The translations under genes and the position numbers were made by a program. The notes below the pieces were generated by a model. That model was not told where the DNA came from, did no database searches, and saw only the letters and a list, made by a program, of their open reading frames with translations. From Baffinella frigidus (lineage: Eukaryota; Cryptophyceae; Cryptomonadales; Baffinellaceae), in contig MU646703.1 in assembly GCA_026770585.1 (NCBI GenBank), positions 202,957-214,193 on the forward strand: DNA of 11,237 nt, in the 5' to 3' direction. How positions within the stretch are numbered: position 1 is the stretch's first letter; every line of letters begins with the position of its first letter. This document shows positions 6,076 to 10,994 of the stretch, piece after piece.

Positions 6076-6110
6076 GGACAGCACCTGCGGTTGGGGCGTG
6101 GCGCCTTGTC

Positions 6111-6250
6111 GGCCTGGGGTGTAGGGTGTAGGGGTCATGCCACCAAGGGTGTAGGGTTCAGGGTGTAGGGTTCACGCCTGGGGTGTAGGGTGTAGGGTTC
6201 ATGCCACCGGCCTGGGGTGTAGGGTGTAGGGTTCATGCCACCATGCCACC
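6111..6250 (+). repeat. 34-bp tandem repeat, three copies
   Basis: Units begin GGCCTGGGGTGTAGGGTGTA and end TTCATGCCACC, at 6111-6144, 6176-6208 and 6209-6242. A partial unit lies between the first two, and ATGCCACC is doubled at the end. The middle consists of telomere-like TGTAGGG heptamers. Confidence 0.9.
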
Positions 6251-6280
6251 CCTGACAGCCTGGGCAAATCGTCGAATGGG

Positions 6281-6329
6281 TCGATACCCTCTCGGCCTCA
6301 GGGTCCGGAACATAGTCCGACTTCGCCTG
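6281..6329 (-). other. Exon-like block QAKSD, copy 4
   Basis: The minus strand reads QAKSDYVPDPEAERVSTHS, preceded by GCTGCAG. Nearly the same DNA as copy 2 over its first 30 bases, then unrelated. Confidence 0.5.
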
Positions 6330-6440
6330 CAGCTTCGGGTCTAGGATTTAGGGGGTCTGGTTTATGGTTTAGGGCGGAGGGTTGGGATTGTTGGGGTACG
6401 GTTAGGAATGTGAGGGTGTAGGGTTCATGGATGTAACCCC
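6330..6440 (+). repeat. Spacer shared with 6640-6750
   Basis: Telomere-like DNA containing GGAGGGTTGGGATTGTTGGG, GGTTAGGAATG and TGTAGGGTTCATGGATG. The same order of words occurs at about 6640-6750, so the block plus spacer is a tandem unit of roughly 310 bp once the 6477-6616 insertion and its duplicated GCTA are subtracted. Confidence 0.75.
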
Positions 6441-6452
6441 TAAGGGTCGACG

Positions 6453-6639
6453 CCTTGCCCTCCCCAGGGTCCGCTATTATCCGGGGAAACCTATTTTTCT
6501 TTAGTTTGATGGCAAGGAAAATTACTACGCAATTCGTTCTTATTAGTAATATTCAAGCATTTATGTAGTAATTTTCCTTGCCATCAAACTAAAGAAAAAT
6601 GGGTTTCCCCGGATAAGCTACGTCGCCCGACTTCGCCTG
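6453..6639 (-). pseudogene. Exon-like block QAKSD, copy 5, split by a foldback
   Basis: The block lies in two parts, 6453-6476 and 6617-6639, separated by the 140-bp foldback. Without the element and one GCTA, the minus strand reads QAKSGDVADPGEGKASTLRG, which lines up with the uninterrupted copies (AKSTDVADPEEAF, ADPEAEKAPALRG). Insertion plus duplication is 144 bp. The block is therefore older than the insertion. Confidence 0.65.
6477..6616. mobile_element. 140-bp foldback with GCTA target duplication
   Basis: Arms start TTATCCGGGGAAACC and are inverted copies over about 53 bp with one or two mismatches. GCTA sits tightly on both sides (6473-6476, 6617-6620). The inner 80 bp (about 6507-6586) are a second copy of the 5744-5823 foldback in the opposite orientation, so either that element is nested in a larger one or the smaller is an internal deletion product. 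There is no coding capacity. Confidence 0.9.
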
Positions 6640-6750
6640 TAGAGATCAGGGGTTTAGGTTTAGGGGGCTTGGGGTTTAGGGTTTGGGGTGGAGGGTTGGG
6701 ATTGTTGGGGCACGGTTAGGAATGGTAGGGTGTAGGGTTCATGGATGCGC

Positions 6751-6805
6751 CCCCTAAGGGCCGGCGCCTTCTCAGCCTCAGGGTCCGCCGCGTCGACTTC
6801 GCCTG
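6751..6805 (-). other. Exon-like block QAKSD, copy 6
   Basis: The minus strand reads GEVDAADPEAEKAPALRGR, followed by IHEPYTL from the spacer. An open minus-strand frame of 61 residues (6845 to 6660) runs through it. That frame continues into telomere-like DNA and so is not a convincing gene. The start of the block is rearranged relative to copy 1. Confidence 0.5.
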
Positions 6806-6815
6806 CCCCACGCTT

Positions 6816-6922
6816 GCGTTTAGCTTCGCAAACCCAACCCCTCAACTTGAACCCAACCCCTCAACTTAAAATTCGCGCTTGCATTTTTAAGTTTAGGGTT
6901 GGGTTTAGGGTGCAGGGTTTGG
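6816..6922 (+). repeat. Telomere-like hairpin region
   Basis: AACCCAACCCCTCAACTT occurs almost twice in tandem (about 6832-6867). It pairs with TAAGTTTAGGGTTGGGTT (6888-6905), forming an imperfect hairpin across GCTTGCATTT. Strand composition flips from C-rich to G-rich within it. Confidence 0.75.
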
Positions 6923-6926
6923 GCAG

Positions 6927-7160
6927 GCCAAGTCGGACGCGGTAGATTCCAAGGAGGAGAAGAATTTGGGCACAAACGCGTCAGCCCTCTTCACAGGGCT
7001 AACCCCGTGAACCCTACATCCTAAACCTAATCCTGAACCTGAGAATGCCCGTAGGAGCGCCTCTCCAACTCAGGTCTCTCTTGCCTCGAAGGTAGATACA
7101 GCCCTCCGTTACTACCAGTACGCCATGTATGCACCCCCACGGAGGCTGTGTCTCAGCTGA
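6927..7160 (+). other. Possible exon pair on the plus strand
   Basis: After GGGCAG (possible acceptor) the frame 6927-7010 reads AKSDAVDSKEEKN and continues LGTNASALFTGLTP before a stop. It is similar to the minus-strand QAKSD block but in the opposite orientation. A second open stretch, 7071-7160, starts with an AG and reads SKVDTALRYYQYAMYAPPRR before a stop. Codon use is plausible in both. There is no start codon, no proven splice site and no recognised family. Telomere-like C-rich DNA (6995-7035) lies between them. It could be a real spliced gene, a fragment, or chance. Confidence 0.3.
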
Positions 7161-7230
7161 GGAGAGAGTAACGAAGTCGTTCGACCCGTCCTCCCCCGCC
7201 TTCCCCCGCCTTGGGGCGGATCCCCGATAA

Positions 7231-7431
7231 ATTCCCCCAGCGGGGGTTCAGGGTGAGCAGCACGAGCTGTCGTGGCGCGTGCCCGGAGGCGGGGGGGCAG
7301 ACCGTGAACGCTGGTCCTTGCCGCCCATCCATGAGGGCCGGGTGGCCCTCAGGCATGTTGATGAATCCCTGCTGGACCGACATCTTGGTCTAGTGCCCAC
7401 CTGCCGCACCATGCAGCGTCAGAGCGCATAG
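7231..7431 (+). other. Possible exon, unrecognised peptide
   Basis: Between a TAA (7228-7230) and a TAG (7429-7431) the plus-strand frame is open and, from the GTTCAG at 7246-7251, reads GEQHELSWRVPGGGGADRER and ends HLGLVPTCRTMQRQSA. There is no methionine near the start, so it would need to be a terminal exon. The minus strand has a competing frame (7383 to 7153, 76 residues, starting MSVQQGFINMPEGHPALMDG) with equally good third-position GC. One of the two may be real, and I cannot decide. The region is free of the repeats seen elsewhere. Confidence 0.3.
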
Positions 7432-7620
7432 CAAACGGATTCGGGCAGCAGGACACCGGCGGTGTGGTGCAGGACGCCAGAGAGGTGCGGGCGGGGAGCG
7501 TGGGCGGAGCTGCGAGCTGCTCACCAGCGATGCGCGCCCGCGTCGAAGGTTGAGAAATTTATTTATTTTTCCTCGAGGTCTTTTTGGCACGGCGATTTGC
7601 TGCGCCAAGGCACTTTTACG
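7432..7620. other. No feature recognised
   Basis: Unique-looking GC-rich sequence to about 7545, then an AT-rich patch (AATTTATTTATTTTTCC). Overlapping open frames on both strands pass through it without a distinguishing signal. Confidence 0.5.
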
Positions 7621-7682
7621 CTCCAAAGTTGACGAATTTGTACAACACTTCCAACACGTCAACTTGAGAATAGTCAGGCAGA
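7621..7682 (-). mobile_element. Two-hairpin element, partial copy D
   Basis: Read on the minus strand: GACTATTCTCAAGTTGAC, a 24-base loop ending GTACAAATTC, then GTCAACTTTGGAG. Only the first hairpin half is present. Its presence inside the two longest open frames of the window (plus 7550-8329, minus 8295-7390) argues that neither is a gene across this part. Confidence 0.8.
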
Positions 7683-7975
7683 AATCAAATTTGTGTGTAA
7701 AGCACCAAGCGTCACGTGAAAATCTCACGGGGGATCGATCGTTTGCGAACGACCCTCGCCGCTGCTCTTCTCCTCGTCTCCTGGTCCTGGACGGAGCCAG
7801 CCTGCCCGGGCTTTCGCCCCAGTACACGCGCTGCAGGATCCCTGCCGGGGGGCTGTGCTCTGGGGCTCCCGTGGACGACTTGCGAGGCATGGGGGGAGCG
7901 GACGCATGCCAGGGTGCCTCGCCCCCGGGGCCGCGCTGCCGCCACGGGGAGAAGGTGGCGCCTGCGGGACAGAGG

Positions 7976-8329
7976 ATGCGGAGCGCTGTCTTCCTCGTCG
8001 CGGCAGCTCTCTTGAGCTGTGCGCCTCTCCCGGGGGCGGGGGAGGGGGCAGGATCGCTTGCGCTTTTTGATCGTGTGAAAGTGCTCGGCGGCGCTGGGGC
8101 TGTGGGGGGGCTTGCTGGAGGTGCCAGTTTCCGCTTGGGGGCGGGGGTACCAAGAGGCGCGGGCGCGGGGCTATGGAAGGGGGTGGGGCTATCGACGGGG
8201 GTGGGGGAGGTGGGGAGTCTTGCCGCTGGGGGTGAGGGGGGGGTGCTACGGCTGCGTGGGGGGATCTGCGGCAGGCGGAGGAGGAAGGGCGGCAAGCGAC
8301 GCGGTCTAGCTCTCCCTCAGTCGGGTTGA
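7976..8329 (+). CDS. Candidate small glycine-rich secreted protein (weak)
   Basis: The 117-residue frame from the ATG at 7976 starts MRSAVFLVAAALLSCAPLPG, which looks like a cleavable signal peptide: one arginine, a hydrophobic core, then small residues. The rest is rich in glycine, alanine and leucine and ends in a basic stretch (GRRRRKGGKRRG). A VLRLRGG string near residue 90 equals the end of ubiquitin, but nothing around it is ubiquitin-like. The same frame is open from an ATG at 7550, but that part runs through repeat copy D, so I prefer the inner start. The stop lies in repeat DNA (the TCGGGTTGAC word). Against it: the area is GGGG-rich, so frames stay open on both strands, and another plus-strand frame (7716-8015) also has a hydrophobic start. 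Confidence 0.22.
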   Translation: MRSAVFLVAAALLSCAPLPGAGEGAGSLALFDRVKVLGGAGAVGGLAGGASFRLGAGVPRGAGAGLWKGVGLSTGVGEVGSLAAGGEGGVLRLRGGICGRRRRKGGKRRGLALPQSG

Positions 8330-8330
8330 C
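8298..8330 (+). repeat. Partial border of two-hairpin element
   Basis: GCGACGCGGTCTAGCTCTCC followed by CTCAGTCGGGTTGACT joins the right-end word of the element (compare GCGAGCGACGCGGT at 8471) to its left-end word (compare CTAGCTCTGCCCCACTCGGG at 8341). It may mark where one decayed copy ends and another begins. Confidence 0.6.
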
Positions 8331-8340
8331 TTGAGGCGTC

Positions 8341-8480
8341 CTAGCTCTGCCCCACTCGGGTTGACTGCCAGACTATTCTCGAGTTGACAAGCTGGGCCTG
8401 CGGTGCTAATCTTTCAACTTTGGATCGGGGAAGAGCCCGGGCTCATCAAGTCGGTGAGCCCGGATAGACTGCGAGCGACG
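8341..8480 (+). mobile_element. Two-hairpin element, copy E
   Basis: The element starts CTAGCTCTGCCCCACTCGGG, then GACTATTCTCGAGTTGAC, a loop with CTGCGGTGC, TCAACTTTGGATCGGGGAAG, and the second hairpin GCTCATC-AAGTC-GGTGAGC, then GGATAGACTGCGAGCGACGC. The second stem has one T opposite G, a pair that is allowed in RNA but not in DNA. Confidence 0.8.
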
Positions 8481-8491
8481 CGGTGAGCGTC

Positions 8492-8576
8492 GTCCTGAAC
8501 CTGAACCTGGGCTATGGCAAGCACTGAACCTGGGCTTGCCACAGAATACATGTGCAGCAGAAACGCCAGTACAAAC
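8492..8576 (+). repeat. 85-bp direct repeat, copy 1
   Basis: Matches 9664-9748 with about four differences. It contains TGGCAAGC / GCTTGCCA arms (8515-8522, 8534-8541). In the second copy the pairing is three bases longer. Each copy is placed next to a foldback element. Confidence 0.92.
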
Positions 8577-8597
8577 TCCTGCCATGCGTGGCAGGAG
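8576..8597. repeat. Perfect 9-bp hairpin, 4-base loop
   Basis: CTCCTGCCA-TGCG-TGGCAGGAG. It sits at the outer edge of the following foldback and has no counterpart on the right side, so it is probably an insertion or local duplication in the left arm. Confidence 0.9.
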
Positions 8598-8601
8598 GGC
8601 A

Positions 8602-8752
8602 GCCTACCACCAGCCCTCCCAAGTGCCTCAAATTGTGCCCTGGGAGACCTTGAATTTACCTTGCATCGGGGTCGGATCCGACCCCGATGCAAGGTAAATC
8701 GAAGAGGTTCCAGAGCACCATTTGAGCCACCTCCAAGGGCTAGTGGTACCAG
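8602..8752. mobile_element. CTACCACC foldback a, with 46-bp perfect palindrome
   Basis: The left arm starts CCTACCACCAGCCCTCCCAAG and the right arm mirrors it imperfectly. The centre, 8654-8699, is a 46-base palindrome without a single mismatch or loop, centred on GGATCC. Two related foldbacks at 8855-8998 and 10174-10311 share the end word and similar length. No coding capacity. The overlapping frames on both strands here are symmetric artefacts of the palindrome. Confidence 0.9.
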
Positions 8753-8784
8753 CTAGCAGTTCCTGGAACGCCTTACAGTACTGC

Positions 8785-8854
8785 CTAGCTCTGTCCCTTC
8801 ACCCTAAGCCCTGGTAGATTTCACCCTAAACCCTAGTAGATTCCACCCTGAACC
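8785..8854 (+). repeat. Border motif and C-rich telomere-like units
   Basis: CTAGCTCTG (8785-8793) is followed by CACCCTAA and CACCCTGAA units with GTAGATT words between them. The C-rich strand is on plus here, opposite to most arrays in the window. GGTAGATTTC occurs on both sides of the next foldback (8813 and 8994). Confidence 0.7.
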
Positions 8855-8998
8855 CTACCACCAACCCTCACGGGAGGACCAAATCGTTGATTGCAAGACC
8901 TCAGATTCACCTGGCAGAGGGGTCAGATCCCTCTGCCCTCTGCCGAAAGGGTATGGCTCCAATCGATTTGGTCCTTCCGTGAGGGCTGGTGGTGGTAG
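8855..8998. mobile_element. CTACCACC foldback b, 144 bp
   Basis: CTACCACCAACCCTCACGGG at the left is matched by CCGTGAGGGCTGGTGGTGGTAG at the right, with a three-base insertion. Arms continue as GGACCAAATCG. The centre is GGCAGAGGG-GTCAGAT-CCCTCTGCC (8913-8937). It is related to foldback a in its ends and in the ATT.ACCT.GCA..GGGGTC.GATCC core. Confidence 0.88.
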
Positions 8999-9168
8999 AT
9001 TTCGCTCTGCCTAGCTCTCCATGCGTGGTGCGTTGGTGCTTTTATTTACACTCACATCCAAGGCCACAACCCACCTCACTCTTGAGGAGTTGGGAGTCAT
9101 CTACGGATGAGCTCCCCGATCCTGCCCATTTAGGCTCGACCGAGCCGTGGACCGCTGACCGTGCGCTC
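8999..9168. other. No gene; border motif only
   Basis: Contains CTAGCTCT at 9010-9017 and otherwise unique-looking sequence up to the next element, with a GGCTCGACCGAGCC palindrome at about 9133-9146. No convincing frame. Confidence 0.5.
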
Positions 9169-9275
9169 ATTTGGTGAGCCCGGGTCTGCGGTGCTAATCT
9201 GGAGCGGGGAAGAGCCCGGGCTCACCAAATCGGTGAGAGCCGATTTGGTGAGCCCGAATAGACTTGGGAGCGACG
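9169..9275 (+). mobile_element. Two-hairpin element, copy F (rearranged)
   Basis: The first hairpin is lost (only CTGCGGTGCTAATCT remains). The second is multiplied: ATTTGGTGAGCCCGGG (9169-9184) is complementary to CCCGGGCTCACCAAAT (9215-9230), and GCTCACCAAATCG (9220-9232) to CGATTTGGTGAGC (9241-9253). It then ends AATAGACTTGGGAGCGACGCGG like copy E. Confidence 0.8.
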
Positions 9276-9304
9276 CGGTGGGCGCGCTCGACCTTCCATG
9301 CCTA

Positions 9305-9448
9305 TCTCAGAAAAGGGATTCTAGAATCCGTTTTCTTAAGTCATTTCCCCTTCAAATCTGTCAACTTATGCGAAGGGGAAAGAATAAGTTGACGAATTTG
9401 TGTAGGAATTGACTTAAGAAAACGGATTTTAGAATCCCTTTTCTGAGA
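9305..9448. mobile_element. TA-flanked foldback, 144 bp
   Basis: The first 37 bases (TCTCAGAAAAGGGATTCTAG and onward) match the inverted end with one mismatch. TA flanks it at 9303-9304 and 9449-9450. Two further hairpins are nested inside: TTTCCCCTTC / GAAGGGGAAA (9344-9353, 9372-9381) and GTCAACTT / AAGTTGAC (9360-9367, 9386-9393); their arms interleave, so both cannot pair at once. The AAGTTGACGAATTTGT word is shared with two-hairpin element copies D and (one base different) B. Confidence 0.92.
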
Positions 9449-9479
9449 TAAATGCGTCGACCGCAGACCGTGCGGCATA

Positions 9480-9666
9480 GACTAGCTCTACTTTAGACGT
9501 GACCGGGAGCAATCAAAAGTCAACTCAATTGCAGAAAGCACGGAAAGCCGCACGGAAAGCCGTGCTTTCTTCCAAAAGTTAACCTCGCGGCACTGGGGAG
9601 TTGACTTTTGCGATTGACCACCCTCAGGTCTAGCGTAGCTATCAGACTAGCGGCATAGAGCTAGTC
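9480..9666. mobile_element. Composite foldback with TAGCTCT borders
   Basis: GACTAGCTCTA (9480-9490) and TAGAGCTAGTC (9656-9666) are perfect borders. Within lies AATC(GC)AAAAGTCAACTC paired with GAGTTGACTTTTGCGATT (about 9511-9526, 9598-9615). Inside that AGAAAGCACGG / CCGTGCTTTCT (9533-9543, 9560-9570) encloses part of a doubled CACGGAAAGCCG. It is three inverted repeats nested like shells. Confidence 0.82.
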
Positions 9667-9748
9667 CTGAACCTGAACCTGGGCTATGGCAAGCACTGAA
9701 CCTGGGCTTGCCATAGAATACATGTACAGCAGAAACGCCAGTAGAAAC
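9664..9748 (+). repeat. 85-bp direct repeat, copy 2
   Basis: Partner of 8492-8576. Its arms CTATGGCAAGC / GCTTGCCATAG pair over 11 bases. It starts inside the right border of the preceding foldback (GAGCTAGTCC). Confidence 0.92.
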
Positions 9749-9792
9749 GGGCAACTAAACCACATCTGGAACCGATTTCACACCGCCAGAAC

Positions 9793-9869
9793 CCCTGGGG
9801 CGGCTCCTTATCAGCAAGGTCCCCCTGTAGGGCCGGGACCTCCTTAGATGTTGGCGGAGCCGCCTAGGG
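9793..9869. repeat. Imperfect hairpin
   Basis: CCCTGGGGCGGCTCC (9793-9807) pairs with GGAGCCGCCTAGGG (9856-9869) with one bulge. Inside, AAGGTCC pairs with GGACCTCCTT. Confidence 0.7.
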
Positions 9870-10173
9870 ACGGGCTATCGTCAGAGCGCAGGGAGGCATT
9901 GTCTCGAAGCCTCGAGAGAGCTCGGCCGGGAACAAGTATCTTTCTTTCAAAAATCTGCACGCACTTAACTACACAAATGTTTATGAGGAGTGACTGCCAA
10001 CCACCTCCGGAGGAGACAGAACCCTGACCCTCAAAAGAATCAACTCCCCCAGCGAGGGTCGTAAGACTCAGCGAGGGCAGGGACGGCAAAGTTTTACTCA
10101 GGCAGAGCTAGATAGACTGCGGTGCGGATAAGATGAAGCGGGCGGGCAGAACTCTGTCTTGCAGTCCTTGTCT
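9870..10173. other. No gene recognised
   Basis: Mixed sequence. The minus-strand 81-residue frame (10089 to 9844) has no recognised domain and partly overlaps a hairpin. A CAGAGCTAG border word (10103-10111) is followed by ATAGACTGCGGTGCGG, which joins pieces of the two-hairpin element in an unusual order. Confidence 0.5.
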
Positions 10174-10311
10174 CCACCAGCCCTCGTCGTGGGGGCAAAC
10201 CGTCTTTCCGAGACTCCTGATTTGTACCAGAGGTCGTCGGAATCCGACGACCTCCAGTACAAATCAAGGGGATTGAAAACGGCGACTTGCTCCCGCGCTG
10301 AGGGTTGGTGG
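10174..10311. mobile_element. CTACCACC foldback c, 138 bp
   Basis: The left arm CCACCAGCCCTCGTCG mirrors the right end CGCTGAGGGTTGGTGG with scattered mismatches. The core 10218-10266 is a 49-base near-palindrome (one central base, two mismatched pairs): TGATTTGTACCAGAGGTCGT and onward. A partial end word, CTACCACCAGCAACCCGTCG, follows at about 10372-10391. Confidence 0.88.
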
Positions 10312-10664
10312 CTTGCTCAGACCCTGTGCCCTAGACAGCAACGCGGAAAACGGAAGCGGGCGCGCAGGCCCTACCACCAGCAACCCGTCGCAGCTTATCC
10401 CGGATCTTGAAACCGTTCGGATCCTGGCACAAATCATTGAGATCTCATTGGTATCTCCCGTCAGCAATTCGTAGGCCCCTGTGGTTTCCTACCGTAGGGT
10501 CATAGGAATGATAGTTTTAAATAAATCAATTTCCGGGCCCTTGATAGGATCCGAGGTAATCTGCCACGGGTTGCAAAGGGCCTATCTAGGACCTGCATCG
10601 AGAGTAATAAAGAAGAAGAAGATAAGATTGCTGGCGGTACCCTGACAGCCGAACCCAGTCCTGC
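10312..10664. other. No gene recognised
   Basis: A stretch on plus around 10391-10479 is open without a start (QLIPDLETVRILAQIIEISL then VSPVSNS and a stop) but matches nothing I know. TTCCTACCGTAGGGTCATAGGA at about 10487-10508 resembles pieces of the 5877-6032 foldback. The AGAAGAAGAAGA at 10611-10622 is a short simple repeat. Confidence 0.5.
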
Positions 10665-10702
10665 CTAGCTCTGTCGCTGAGGCACCAGTCGGACAGAGCT
10701 AG
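10665..10702. repeat. Hairpin formed by two border motifs
   Basis: CTAGCTCTGTC (10665-10675) and GACAGAGCTAG (10692-10702) are perfect 11-bp inverted repeats with only 16 bases between. This is the smallest instance of the TAGCTCTG-bordered arrangement in the window. Confidence 0.9.
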
Positions 10703-10729
10703 TCCAAGGCGCACTGGTCCGCTGTCCAC

Positions 10730-10855
10730 AACCATGTGTCCCGAGCCCAGAACCGTGTGTCCCGACCTCACGACCATGTGTCCCGAGCACAAAACCGTGT
10801 GTCCCGACCTCACAATCTTGTGTCCCGAGCCCAGAACCGTGTGTCCCGACCTCAA
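10730..10855 (+). repeat. 21-bp tandem repeat, six units in a 42-bp pattern
   Basis: Six 21-bp units alternate between AACCATGTGTCCCGAGCCCAG-like and AACCGTGTGTCCCGACCTCAC-like forms, so the true period is 42 bp. Being a multiple of three, the array is open in several frames (TVCPDLTTMCPEHKT on plus, VRSGHTVLGSGHMV on minus). None continues into a recognisable protein, so I treat it as a minisatellite. Confidence 0.93.
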
Positions 10856-10930
10856 ACAGTGCTGTGTGGCCCGTCAACGTGCTGTCCTAAACGTGCTGTC
10901 CCTACACCCAACCCCCCGAAACCCCTTGGA

Positions 10931-10991
10931 CAGGAGGGCGGCAGAGGCACTACCAGAAGTACCTTGAGCGCGAGCGGGACAAGCGCAAGGG
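10931..10991 (+). other. Exon-like block YLERERDKR, copy 1
   Basis: The plus strand reads GRRQRHYQKYLERERDKRKG, a strongly charged helix-like peptide, just after TTGGACAG (possible acceptor). The frame is open from the TAA near 10883 to the window end without a methionine before the block. A degraded copy (about 11070-11110) and another near-complete one (11190-11237) follow. Not recognised. Confidence 0.45.
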
Positions 10992-10994
10992 TAC

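Noticed and set aside
7550-7975. Upstream part of the 259-residue plus-strand frame
   Set aside because: It crosses repeat copy D and has no recognisable domain; only the inner start at 7976 is kept, as a weak candidate.
7716-8015. 99-residue plus frame with a hydrophobic LAAALLLVSW stretch
   Set aside because: It overlaps the 7976 candidate in another frame, and its tail is arginine-rich low complexity. Could be real but is not supported over the alternative.
8237-8270. Ubiquitin-like VLRLRGG
   Set aside because: Only seven residues match and the preceding sequence has no ubiquitin fold features.
7390-8295. 301-residue open frame on minus, longest in the window
   Set aside because: It runs through two-hairpin element copy D and is Pro/Ser/Ala/Arg-rich because its template is G-rich; several other frames on both strands are open over the same stretch. 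No domain is visible.
8414-8756. Overlapping frames on both strands with shared peptide
   Set aside because: Mirror images produced by the palindrome at 8654-8699.
10586-10877. SGHTVLGSGH repeat proteins on minus
   Set aside because: Minisatellite read-through with no non-repetitive domain attached.
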